In this document: positions 32,460 to 44,040 of the stretch, piece by piece | How the letters are laid out: the number at the start of each line of letters is the position of its first letter | Numbering within the stretch: position 1 is the first letter of the stretch | Origin: Galeruca laticollis | Taxonomy: Eukaryota; Arthropoda; Insecta; Coleoptera; Chrysomelidae | Direction of reading: 5' to 3' | DNA length: 64,000 nt | NCBI GenBank assembly: GCA_963921935.1 | Contig: OY998175.1 | Coordinates: 228,244,122 to 228,308,121 of the forward strand | Position numbers and translations under genes: made by a program | Notes under the pieces: generated by a model | What the model was told of the DNA's origin: nothing | Seen by the model: only the letters and a program-made list of their open reading frames with translations | Database searches by the model: none

Positions 32460-33735
32460 CTCAACCGAATGACTTAAGAAAGAATCCCAAATCTCTAACA
32501 ATTTTAAATATTTTAAGAAACCCATAATTTAAAATATATATATTTTTGTAATTTAATTTGATATTATAGTTATAACAATACGACACCTAGTTGGGTGACA
32601 AACAAAATAACTTCTATTTATATATTTTGAGATACATTTACCAATATTCAAAGATACCATTTATCATTTTTATCTATCCTTATTCCATTGGTTTGATTAC
32701 AATTTTTTATATCTGTACGCCATATTATTATATTTTATCAGTCCCAGTTGAAATTTCGTTTAGTACATAAAGAAATATGATTTCATGAAAAATCTAGTGA
32801 GAAAAATAGAAAAATTACCAATAAATACATGAAAAATATACAGAAGACGATAAAAAAAGGTAACGACATTAATTTAATAATTTTAAAACTACCGCTGAAA
32901 AAGTAGTTAGTTTTGTCGCTAGGGTGTGACGGGAATAATTTTTTTCAATTTTAATTCAAGCTTACAATTAATTACTGATATTATAAAGCTCGAACTACTT
33001 TTTCAGTTTTATCTATTTTCATTATCTGCCTTTTTGAATAATCTCTTCGGACGAGATATCGAATCAACAACTCATACACGTGTAAGATAAAAACCCTTTT
33101 TTTATTATCAAATGACTTACCGAAATTTGCAGGACGAAATTATCGGACTTCATACAGCAGGTTGCTAACTTGGAATGATGGGAAATGAGAGTTATAATGT
33201 CGCCACCTATCAGAGACCACTTGAAGTTTGAAGTATGGTCGTTTAAGGTACTGTCAAATTGTTTGTATTGGAAATAGGTGTGAACCAATCGCGTATTTTG
33301 GTTGGGAATTTAGATATTTCCACGTACTGAGTGATCGTTTAAATATTTGTTGATTTATTTTTATTTTAATTGTCTATGTTTCAATCGAATTTTTATTAGC
33401 ATTCTTTTTTTGCCATCGTTTGCATATCATTCTTAGTTTTATCGTCACTTCGTATTATATACTGTCTATATGTCCAAAAAGAAAAGGTATTTAATGTTTG
33501 GCGAATATTTAAAAAACCGTGAACAATTTAGAAATTTGGAAAGGAGTTTATTAAAAATAAGGAAATTCTTGCAGTTTCTTGGTACATTTTTATTGGGGGC
33601 TATTTTTTCACAGAAAATTTAAATAAATAGTTTTTCAAGTGATTTAAAGTAAATAAATGATCAAGAAATAATTGATTTAGAAATATTTGTCAAAATAAAA
33701 ATTTTGGCATTTAAATATTAAGTACTCATATACGT
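32460..33735. other. non-coding interval
   Basis: AT-rich sequence. No gene, repeat array or end motif could be supported. Confidence 0.5.
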
Positions 33736-34292
33736 CTGATCAAATCTTGGATCCAATGTATCTAGTTTCAAAATTTCTAAGTGATTGACCTAAATAGACA
33801 GTGTTACATTCTGGACATTTGAGTTTATATATACCAGACTTCTTTAATGGGGATATTTTTGTTTTTACATTTAACCATTTTGTACTTATGTTACTTTCTG
33901 TTTCAAAAGAAATTGTTGTATTTGTTGCTGAAGATACTATCATTGAAATATTACTCGAAATATTACCTGCATATGTCATGGCTTTGTAATTTTTTATTTC
34001 TTTAATTTGTTCAGGAAATATTAGTTGTAATGTCACTTTTTCCTCTTTATTATAAGTATTTATTATATTTAAGAGATAACCGTTGGATGTGGCTATTTGT
34101 TTAATATTTCTATCAAAATTATATTTGTTCATAGGAATTGAAAATTCTCTATGTACCGTTGCACATGCTGCTAATTTATATGACATGGAATGATTGAAAT
34201 TATATAAAATAGTCACATCATTGTATTGGTTTTCTGTAAATTGAATAACCAAGTATATTATTAACTCTTTGAATTTTTAAATCAAGAAAATA

Positions 34293-36868
34293 GGTTCCGT
34301 AAAACTGGGTGAATAGGGTCAATTTTCAACTTTATGCAGCTGTAACTTTTTCTGGTAAGGGGTAAAAAAATGGTTCGAATGTCAAAATATGAGTCTTAAC
34401 TTGTAGGTTGGAGTTCACCTATCAATTCACACTTCTCTTGAAATTTGGAATCGTTATATTTTTTTATATGCTCTGACCCGATTCACCTCATAGGTGGGGT
34501 CAAGTAGATCATAGGCTTGAAATGCGTCAAAAACCCTGTCAACCGCCTTGTAGGTGGAACGGGTCAAGAAAGAAAGTTTTAAAAATATAAAAAAGGCAAT
34601 TGTGAAATAATAAACTTCATTTATACATAACAAGCATTATATAATTGTATAAAAATAGCTAACTCAAATTCGTATTTTCTGTGGATAATGAATAAATAAA
34701 AAATATCCATTGTTCTTAATCTTTGGCATTCAGGGTAAATTTGAGAAGGCCTCTGAGGTAATTTTCTGGCGGAGAAAGTTTCCCAACCACTTTCTCGAAG
34801 TGGATAATGTCTACATTGTCTACATCTGGAACATCAGGAAAGGTGTAAATATAGCCGCAAAATTTTTTGGTTTGTTTGGATCTGACAAACTTTCCTTCGA
34901 ATTAACCGTTTCCCTTTATTTTTGTTATCTCAACAATAAAATACTGATGATCAGGACTTCGAGAAGTTCTAGAGATTTCGAAATTATAGGCTACTACCAA
35001 CCAATCGCCTATAGCAACCTCAGATTCAGAGACTGGAGAAACATTGTCGAACGTTTTACCAAATTTTGTCACCTTTGAATAAATAGTAGGCGCAGTATTT
35101 TCATCACTAATGTCTTGACCTTCCCGTTTTTCGTCGACGCTACTGTCATCCGACTCGTCATCCAATTCAATTTCATTGTCCGAACCATCTGTACTACTAG
35201 CCTCGGAAACCGCAACACTTCTACCAGCAGCAATGTTACATTTCTTTCTCGTCTGACGTGCTCTAGGAGCATCTTCATATCTCATAGGTATGACGTAAAA
35301 GATCTATTACAGAATTATCAATGTTTTCTGTGATATCCTGGTTATTTGGCGATTGTTCTTTAGGTAGCATGCTCAAAACTTGATTTCTGTCTACTGGGAC
35401 GATTCCAGCTTTACTTTTCAATTGCACGACATAGTTTGTTCAGAATTTTACGCCAGGCTCCTTTCAATGGCCGTAAAAAAGCTATATCCAGTGGTTGGGT
35501 GAGATGCGTTGAATTGCTGGGAAGAAATACAAACCGATTATTATTTTCTTGGCAAAGGCTTATTGCCCCCGGAGCAATGTGTGATGATAAATTATCTCCT
35601 ATCAAAATCTTCTGACCTTCCAGTTTCTTCAGATAAGGCACAGCTAGAGTCTTAACCCAGTCAGTGAAAGTTATCATATCAAACCAACCACTAGCCGTGA
35701 CATTGTATCTAGTGTTTTTTGGACCTCCTTGCATCCAAGTTGTATAGATATGTTTGGCTTTATAAACCACGTAGTTTGGTAATAATACACCATCTCCAGA
35801 GGCAGCAAACATTATTGAAACTGATGATTTTGTTTGATTCATGATCCTTTCAGGATACTTGCAGCCGCGTTTTGCAATTATCCTCTTCCTTCCCGGATCA
35901 TTGGTTAAATTGATTTCATCATAATTAATTATATTGCAGGCTGGAACATCAGTCAGGGTTTCCCCAAATTATAAAAATATTCAATAATGACTTGAGGAGA
36001 GACAGATGATTTAGACCGCTTGATATTCTGGCAAATTTGAACTGCAAGTGTATCTTGTCGAGACAAAAAACCCACTGCATATTCCCTACCTGGTAAATTA
36101 TCCTTGAACGTTTGTACAGTTCTACCCTTTCGGTCCAAATATGATTTTACAATTGTGCGTAAACCATACAGATCCAGTGGATAGCCCCATTCTACACAAA
36201 GTCCTATTTTTTCAACCAGTATAGCCTCCTCTGTGGATGATAACGTGGTCTGACCACCCTGTTTCTTAGGATTATTATTTTTGATACGCCTCTGTAGAAC
36301 ACTATACGAAATGTTATAATGTGTCGATGCTTCTCGAATAGACATTCTTCCAGCAATGACAACATCCATCGCCTGATTAATTACTTGCCCATCATACTTT
36401 TTATGGCGTTTCTCATGTGGGTCTGGTTTGTACGTCTTCGGCATGTCGACCCTATTCACCCCCACTTTTCAGAACACCGTTAATTTTTTAGCAATTGTTT
36501 TTTCTAAAAAAAAGTAATCTAGATTAATCGAGTTTCTCTTGACACAAGTTATAGTAATATTGGATAATACAAAAAATGTTGTTACCTAACTGTAATCGAT
36601 GGTTGTTTATCCTGTGGAAATGAAGTTTCCAAGCATACGTTCTCGCGGCAAAAATATGCGTCGAGGCTAGGTCTCACGGAACCACAGTTACACGTTGATC
36701 AAGCGATTTGAACTATTATGTACACTTCAACCAGACGTTTGACTTGAAAATAGCGTTGCCAGATTTATATTACTATTCATCGCAAATATTCTAGGCACAT
36801 TTCTCTGTGGCGGGAAAGTTTCGACCCTATTCACAACACTGGTTCTATTCACCCTGTTTTACGGTTCG
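34293..36868 (-). mobile_element. pogo/Tigger-type DNA transposon
   Basis: Inverted ends GGTTCCGTAAAACTGGGTGA and CGAACCGTAAAACAGGGTGA (right end, reversed) differ at three of 20 positions. Both are flanked by TA (34291-34292, 36869-36870). The 2576-bp element carries a transposase on the minus strand. A second inner GGGTGAATAG-type copy follows near 36815-36830 on the right. Inserted in Penelope copy 3. Confidence 0.88.
34716..36465 (-). pseudogene. pogo/Tigger transposase, frameshifted
   Basis: ATG at 36465 (an internal Met 6 codons later, MPKTYKP, may be the true start). An N-terminal CENP-B/psq-like HTH (MSIREASTHYNISYSVLQRR) and a second DNA-binding region (LYGLRTIVKSYLDRKGR) precede the DDE core: NYDEINLT (first Asp), GDNLSSH (second Asp) and HLTQPLDIAF (third Asp), 35 residues between the last two by my count. 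A one-base loss in a G run near 35950 shifts the frame. Further shifts lie near 35420 and 35285, then an acidic linker, a C-terminal domain (GDWLVVAYNFE), an in-frame TAA near 34900 and the stop at 34716. The catalytic residues survive, so decay is moderate. Confidence 0.85.
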
Positions 36869-37469
36869 TATTTTCTTCAAATTCTAATGAAAAATACATA
36901 TAATTGTCGTTCATCACCTATAAAACAAGCTAGTATGTCATCTACATACCTTTATCAAAATAATATACTTTTTGAAATGTTACATTCAAAAATTTCTAAA
37001 CTGTCCTTAAAAATGATTGCCAAAATGGGTGATACAGGGCTTCCTATTGGTAAACCTTCACTTTGAATACATACCTTATTGCCAAAGGTAAAGTGAAGTA
37101 ATTCTGATTAGTACATACATCAAATAAATTAAGTATATCTGATATTATTCCTGGATTAATATTTTTCTCTTCTAGTAATTGTCTTACAAGTGTTATACAT
37201 TCTTTTGGAAGAATTTTACTGAACATACTGGTAACATCAAATCAAATGAAATTAGAGTTATCTTATAAGTTGAATGTTTTTAATTTCTCGATTAGTTCTC
37301 TTGAATTGTTAATTGAGTATTTAGATATATATCCGTAAATATTAAGTATATTGTTGAGTTTTTTGCTGATATTATTATTAGGAGTATTAACATAAGAAAC
37401 TAAAGCGCTAATTGGTTTCAATATTTTATGTAATTTGACGGTTCCATATATTTATTTATGATGTATTTC

Positions 37470-37470
<1 letters not shown>

Positions 37471-37530
<60 letters not shown>
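37471..37530. repeat. (TA)n microsatellite
   Basis: TA run just outside the Penelope copy. Confidence 0.9.
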
Positions 37531-37535
<5 letters not shown>

Positions 37536-37539
37536 GTTT

Positions 37540-38410
37540 TATTTATTTTATTATTTAATTTTGTTTAATTAGATAGATATATTTTTTTATTTATTTAACT
37601 TGATTTGTTTGTTTCAGTTGTTTTGTGTGGCTAGCTCAGTTTTGTAATAATTATTATATTATTCGTTCGGGAGCATGAGACTCTTTCTACCCTTCGAGTT
37701 CTGGCTTTGTTTGATATATTTTGCTTATGTAAAATAAAAAGAAACACAGTATTTTCAATGGTTTTATTTTATAACGAAATTTTTTTAAATATTTATAAAA
37801 TAGTTACGCCTATGGAATTACCAAAACATAGTCATAAATAATATCATACACCATCCTATGCGCATGCTCAACTGAAATCGAATGGATGCGAGACGGAACG
37901 AACGATTCTTATAGACGCTTTGCATCTGCGTGAATCTTAGATACATCAAGTTCGTTTACTTAATGATGCTAGTGATGGAGTTTGTATTAAAATAATTTAT
38001 GTTTAGAAATTATATACATACAAAAGATAAAATTATTCGGAAGAAATAGGTTACAAAATTATATATACAATTGGAAATATTATATGAATGAATTAAGATG
38101 CATTTTTCTTATATGATTCGAAATGACGTAAGTACAAAAATTATTTTATCACAGAATAGGCCTTTTTAAAACATATTGAAATTTTTCTAATAAATAAACA
38201 ACATAGTCTTTTTCTTTTTTTATAGATCGATCATATAGACGCAAGAATTATTATACACATGGAAATAGTCACTGAATTTATATTCGAGAGTTATTATTCT
38301 TATTATTGGCCAATAATATTTAAAGAAGCACTGACCTGAAGTCTGGATTTTAAATACTAAGCAAAATATTCTCAAACAGCTGATGTTCTTTAATATATAA
38401 GATATATGGT
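37540..38410. other. non-coding interval
   Basis: No gene seen. Ordinary AT-rich sequence between two TA microsatellites. Confidence 0.5.
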
Positions 38411-38411
38411 T

Positions 38412-38413
<2 letters not shown>

Positions 38414-38468
<55 letters not shown>
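38414..38468. repeat. (TA)n microsatellite
   Basis: TA run that marks the 3' truncation point of the neighbouring antisense LINE. Confidence 0.9.
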
Positions 38469-38471
<3 letters not shown>

Positions 38472-38489
38472 GAGGACAGTCTTTGCTGA

Positions 38490-40480
38490 CTGTTAGGAAT
38501 AAAACTGGTGAATATTGGGGAATTGCAGCGAGAAAAGAGGAATAAAGTGTACTCTTAACTTAGCAGTTCTGGTAGATATGCAAATTACCATTCATACCAC
38601 AAGCATTCTATAAAGGTGAATTTGGTTGAACAAATGAAACAGACAGTTCTCTCTATCTTTTGTGGTACATTTAACTGTTCCATATCCTTTATGATTGTTC
38701 TCCGTTTCCAGCTGTCAAAGCTTGCGTGAAGTCAATAAATAGCATTGGGACTCCAATATTGGGTTCATAACAGTTTTCAATAACTTGATTTATAGTATAT
38801 ATGGCATCTACTGTTGATTTTTCTTTTTGATACTCCCCTATTTCTGATTCCATTGCCTTTTTTATCCTTTAATTTATTATCGTAGTTAATATTTTATATA
38901 CGGTGTTGAGTGAACTAATTAATCTATAATTGCTACAAATATTCGGATTTCCTTTCTTCATTATTGGGATAATCATTCCAGTAGACCATTCTTTCGGCAT
39001 TGTTTCTGATTCCTATATCCCTTCCATGATTTTAAAACTTTTATGCCTTAGGTCATCTGCTCCATATTTTATCAGCTCATTTATTATTTCGTCTGTCCCT
39101 CCTGATTTGTTGTGTTTCAATTTATTAATTATGTCGTACATTCCTCTTTGGTCGGGTTTTCTTTATATTCTATCTCTGTATCATTATCACTGATATCATA
39201 TTATTCATGCTCCACATCTTCTTCCGTTCATAAATTCTTTAAATATTGACTCTACTCTTTTTCTTTGATATTTTTTGTAGTTGGTTTTCTGTTTTGTTTC
39301 TTCATATATTGATATAATTTTACATTATTTTTATTATCGTTCTCTAATATGTCCATACTCTCATTTAACCATTTTATTCTTTTTGTTTTTATCAACTTTG
39401 TGTTCTTTTCTTATTTTTCTGTATTGATCATAATAATTTTGTTGCTCAGTTCGCAGCTATTTTAGTCTGTCTTCTTTTTTCTCTTTTATCTTTATTTTAT
39501 ATTCTTGATCAAACCATTCATTATTATGTCTTGTATCTTTTGTACCAATCACTTCCTCTGCTGCCGTTATTATACTTCTTTCAATTTCCTTCCATTGCTC
39601 ATCAATATTATCTTGTTCTTTGCTTTTTGTAGTTGCCTCCTTACTATTTCCCTATATTCATTCTTACTTCTTTTCAATTTTTACACGCTGTCGCTGTCCA
39701 TTATCGTTAGATACTTCCCTGCAACATTATTTAAGTAATCTTCTTTTCCTATTTTCGCATTCATATCTCCAATAATTATTAATGTATCATGTCTTGGGGT
39801 TTCCTCACATATCTTTTCCAACTTCTCGAAAAATTTATCTTTGTCTTCATTTTTTGTTTCTTCCGTCGTAGCATAACTATGAATTATGGTAATATTTGCC
39901 ATGTGATTTTTTAATCTTAAAATTTGATATTCTATCGCTTATAATTGTGTAATCTAGTGTATTATTTCTCACCCTTTTGGTTATCATAAATCCTGTGCCG
40001 TTCTTCCCTCGGCTGACTTCCCCTCCATAAAACAATGTATATTCTCCTTTGTTAATTTGTCCTTTTCCTTTTCAACGTATTTCTTGAAGTGCCAATATAT
40101 CTATTTTATATTCCAGCATCTCTTTTGTAATTTCTTCCATTTTTCCCATTGCCAGAATTGTCCTGATATTCCATGTTACCATTCTCATTAAACTCTTTCG
40201 CTTACTTTTCCTCTTACTCATTATCCATGTTATTGCCTTGTCTCCAATTGTATATATCGTACTTTCTTTAGCTACTAGTTTTTTGACTTCTTGTCTTTGT
40301 TGCCTCCTGCATGTTCCGGAGAACGATCAGTGGCTGTACGTTTCTTATAATCATTTTCTTTTAGTTTTTCATCTCCACATGCATCTACTCCATAAATTCT
40401 GTTGTTAATAATTAATTTATTAAACTTAAGTACTGCGTTGTGTCCTTGTTCTCTGGCTATTTTTACCTGAGGCAATAAAA
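38490..40480 (-). pseudogene. RTE-like LINE ORF2 (endonuclease and RT pieces), decayed
   Basis: Minus strand. 40170-39900 and the open frame 39902-39681 give the APE endonuclease: ANITIIHSYATTEETKNEDK, then HDTLIIIGDMNAKIGKE, the strand with the catalytic GDxN. 39250-38690 gives RT: MIIPIMKKGNPNICSNYRL, IGEYQKEKSTVDAIYTINQV and FIDFTQAF (the palm Asp), with frame changes between. The YxDD box and everything after are missing; the copy ends at the TA microsatellite. The endonuclease and RT resemble RTE/craniofacial-development-protein-2-like LINEs. 40475-40275 is a short linker frame between ORF1 and the endonuclease. Same family and same orientation as 58170-60745. Confidence 0.75.
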
Positions 40481-40559
40481 AATTTCTTTGTCTCTGGACT
40501 TTTTTCGAGTAGTCTTCATTAATCCAAATATTGGTACTTTTTAGCTATTTAGCTTGTTT

Positions 40560-40964
40560 CATAATTTCTAATCTTTTACTAATTTTTTTGATTTTAACTA
40601 TAAGTTGTTTGCTTTTGTTTGTTCCAAAAGTTCCGATCCTGCCGAATTATATCAAATCTTTTTCTGGGTCTACTTCTACCTTTATTTTTCTCATTATTTT
40701 TTAGACTGTTTCCTTTATGTGTTGTTGGCTCTCATTCTCCTTATCTTTAATTCCTTGAACTACTATGTTATTGCGCCTTAATTCTCTTTCAACGTAGTCT
40801 AATCTTTCTTCTTGCTCGGCGATTATTTCTTTCAACATTTGATTTTCCAGTTTCAATTCCATTATAATATTTCTATGAATTTTTCCTTCCATATTCCTAA
40901 GACTATCTATTATCTGCGAAAACATTTCTTTAATTTCTTCCATATCGTATTTGTCGATGTTCAT
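40560..40964 (-). pseudogene. RTE-like LINE ORF1, coiled-coil protein start
   Basis: ATG at 40964 on the minus strand opens 87 residues: MNIDKYDMEEIKEMFSQIID, a Glu/Lys/Leu-rich coiled coil, then ELRRNNIVVQGIKD, the beginning of an RNA-binding region as in LINE ORF1 proteins. It stops at 40701, and weaker similarity continues to about 40560 in other frames. The homologue at 60745-60385 has the same order (coiled coil, then KRKNLVVYGIEE). ORF1 proteins bind the LINE RNA. 40980-41110 upstream is probably the 5' UTR. Confidence 0.6.
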
Positions 40965-41179
40965 TTCTTAACGCGTTACACGTTCCGTTCAGTTTCGTTA
41001 GACACCTACTCAGTTCAGCTTCCAACTCTTACCCGGGCTGGCGGAACTCGTCTCGTTGTTTTATTATATCTTAATTTCATTTTTGAAGTCAGTCCGGGAC
41101 TGTATTTTTAAACAAGTTCTCGTATTTTGGTGAACGATCTTCGCTTATCGCTTTTGTTTTTTGCTGGTAATTAACACAA

Positions 41180-41600
41180 TTTAGATTTCGAATTGAAAAA
41201 TGTTGGATTGTTTTATGTCAAATTTTCCTATTATCTCAATATTTGAAGAATGCTCACCAATGATATGTAATAGTTTACACTTACACAAGGTATTTTTGTT
41301 TTTTTTTGTCATTTCATAATCACGTAAAAGTGGGTATCCCAGCCATCTCACATGCAGGGAGCGAAATTTATTTTTTAGCATTTCGCTTCTTTTAATTTTG
41401 CAGATTACCGAACGTAATTTAGTTATTGGTATACTTGAATCATAAATTAAGGGGGCGCCTAGGTTGCCTTCTTCTTCGTTCTCACTTTCGCTACTACATT
41501 CAATTTCCTCTTATATTACATTATCGTTTTCATCTTATCCTGAACTCATAGGTTCAAGATGTACGCCATAAATCGGGAGTGCTGATCATTAGGATCAAAA
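41180..41600. other. non-coding interval
   Basis: No supportable gene. Confidence 0.4.
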
Positions 41601-41619
41601 TCTGGAAGTAGTTTCACAA

Positions 41620-42180
41620 GTTCACTCATAAACATTATATTTCCGGAGACGTTGTCTACAGTTATGCCCCTCTATCTGTACTGACGAAATACCCTTCCGT
41701 AGGGGAATATACTCCTTGAACCCGTTGTGCTTCTGCATTGAAATTAATCCCCTATCCACTATTCCCAATGATACGAAGTACGGTTTTAACGTCAAAGCTA
41801 ATAGAAACACCAACTATACCATCTCTCATCTTTTTATCATGGATTACATCAAGTTATACGCAGCAAACTAGCGTCAAATCAATAATCTTCTCAATATAAC
41901 ACATCGATTGTCCACTGGTATCCATATGGAGTTGGAATTGTCCAAGTGCAATGTCATGAATGGAGATGTACAACTAACCAATGGGGTATCGTACAGGCAA
42001 TGGAAAATGGGAAAAAATACAAAAACCTGGGATTTCAACAGTATAGATTACCGGACCACAAGCATGTCAAATATAGGGATCAGGAGCAATACACAAAAAG
42101 AGTAAAATCACTTATGAAATTCGGGTTAAATGAAGGCAACTTAGTTCAGGCTATCAACACCTATGCCACGCCTGTTTGAA
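41620..42180 (+). pseudogene. R2/R4-like LINE RT fragment (second locus)
   Basis: Aligns with 11800-12010 (ACTGACGAAATACC, TTTTAACGTCAAAGCTAA and ATTAAGCTATACGCAGCAAA blocks) and extends further downstream. The catalytic YMDD-type box is decayed to FIMDYIKLYAAN, followed by a stop. Then RQINNLLNITHRLSTGIHME and LELSKCNVMNGDVQ follow, and after a frame change ENGKKYKNLGFQQYRLPDHK and VKSLMKFGLNEGNLVQAINT, typical of the thumb region. It ends at TGA 42179. Dead fragment without 5' or 3' ends. Confidence 0.65.
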
Positions 42181-42189
42181 CATACTCTT

Positions 42190-44035
42190 TTCAAATCTTA
42201 AGATGTACGAAATCAAAGTATTCAGAGGTTAACACGAACAATAATGACGAAGAATAACAACCATCATCCGAAGTTATCCACTATTAGAGCAACATTACCC
42301 CGAAAAGAAGGAAACACACACGCGCGCGCGCTTTAGAACACCCATCTCATAAAGCATCTACCCCCTTACTGAAGGACATTCCACCACCCCCTTCCATTCC
42401 TCATCGTAGATTGCATATCGCGTCGCGTATTCTCCCTCTTCTTTCTTTAATTATGTGAAAGATTCCGGGAGGTCGTGGTTCACTCGTACTGATTAGGAGG
42501 GGCGTCCTCACAGGTATATAAACCTAATAACCTACACAATACTAGTTACTTATCTAGTAATTATTTGGTTCAAAAATATTTACGATAGATGCCGATGGTA
42601 GTACTGAATCGGCTTTTATTTATTCAATATATTTTCTTTCTCTGTCTTTCCACTCTTGACGGTTCAAAGAAATGCATTTCTGGACCAGATATTCGGATAT
42701 TTCAACTTTTTGTGAGCCCAGAAACCTTATCTCTGTTTTTAGGTTGCATACAAACAAAACTTGATGACATAAGTATTTCCATTTGAGAGTAGATTTTTGA
42801 TTATTTAAGCGTTTCATAAATGTTTTTGAAAGGAATAAATTGTTAAAAAGTAAGTAATCGTATCTACCCGATATCAAAAATTATAGTTATGATAATGTAA
42901 ATTATCCTGCAATCCGTATTTTTTTATTTTAAAAGCTATGTTTGAGGTAATGTTTACTGGATTATTTGATTAATGTGAAAATATGAGATAAATAATACTG
43001 ATTGTTTGTTCTAGTATCATCAAAACATCTTTCAACATTCTCGTGAAACCCTGTATTATGATAATATGGGTTTGTTAGCGAAAAGCGAAAAATGCTTAAT
43101 TGAAGTGAAGTAACCTTTCAAGTATCTGAATGAAGAAAAATTAAAACCGCTCTCAAAAAACAAGAATTACATAATTCATTTTGATGAAACTATTATCACC
43201 TGATACAAGGAGCATTACATATTGCATGAAAGGACATGTGCTTTTTAATATAATTTGGATACCAACTGACAGCATTGTGGGAATTGCTAGAAATCAACAA
43301 TGGAAGAAAAATATACATACTTTAAAAACATTATACCTTTCAAAATTTGTACCATTTATATTAACAAAATAAAATGTTTTCATAATTATAAATTTTTGTT
43401 TCTCATCCTAAGAAAATTAAATTGCGGAAAAGTTGCAAATTTACATGATTGAAAATAGGCCATTTAGTCTGAAAACGCAGAACGTCGTGTCACAACTAAC
43501 CATATTTGTATCAGTTTAAGAGTTTCTGTTGGTTGCTTTCAAATTTTATTTGACATGTAGGCTTTTTTTGAACTACATGTGTAAATATATTCAATTTTAT
43601 CTAAAAACAAATAATATAAACAGAAAGTTTCCAAATTTCTTTATTATACAGAGAAATATTTACTTCTAATACAATGCTTTACATTTAACTTAACACTGTA
43701 AGGTACAGTGAGGACTCTCAATTTAAAATAGCAAACGTTTAAAAAACTTACAAAGCAACTATATCAACTAATAAAAAATGTGAAGCGAAAGATCTGTAAT
43801 GACAAATAATAATGTATATATTGTGGGGAGATATATACAGTACAAAAGCATAATCAACATGTACAAGTTTGCTTCTACATTGTTTGGAAATATTGATCAT
43901 GTGTGTTGTGGAGATTAGAGCTGAAACATTTTTCCTTAATTGAACAAAAAAATAGTTGGCTTATTCTCTTTTTTCCATCTATAAAATGACAGATACACGT
44001 ATCACCTGAATGGTAAATATATTTTTTGTTTTTAT
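42190..44035. other. non-coding interval
   Basis: No gene seen. 42318-42335 is a CACACGCGCGCGC tract. 42350-42530 is less AT-rich but not coding. Open frames here lack any recognisable motif. Confidence 0.5.
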
Positions 44036-44040
44036 ATATA

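Larger units (their letters stand above)
33740..37445 (-). mobile_element. Penelope-like element copy 3, split by a pogo/Tigger element
   Basis: Minus strand. 37440-36870 carries the RT start (VTSMFSKILPKECITLVRQL and further, with frame changes). 34292-33740 carries the RT end and the beginning of the endonuclease (KLKCPECNTVYLGQSLRNF), after which the copy is truncated. The two parts join across the TA duplication of the Tigger element at 34291/36869. Same family as copies 1 and 2. At 34252-33740 the frame is open for 170 residues. The element is inactive because the RT is shifted and the nuclease is cut short. Confidence 0.85.

Noticed and set aside
35069..35333. Alternative frames across the acidic linker of the Tigger transposase
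   Set aside because: The minus-strand frame ending at 34902 carries the expected acidic linker and C-terminal domain; the others are overlaps.
40812..41111. Plus-strand 99-residue frame
   Set aside because: Antisense of the LINE ORF1 coiled coil and its 5' UTR.
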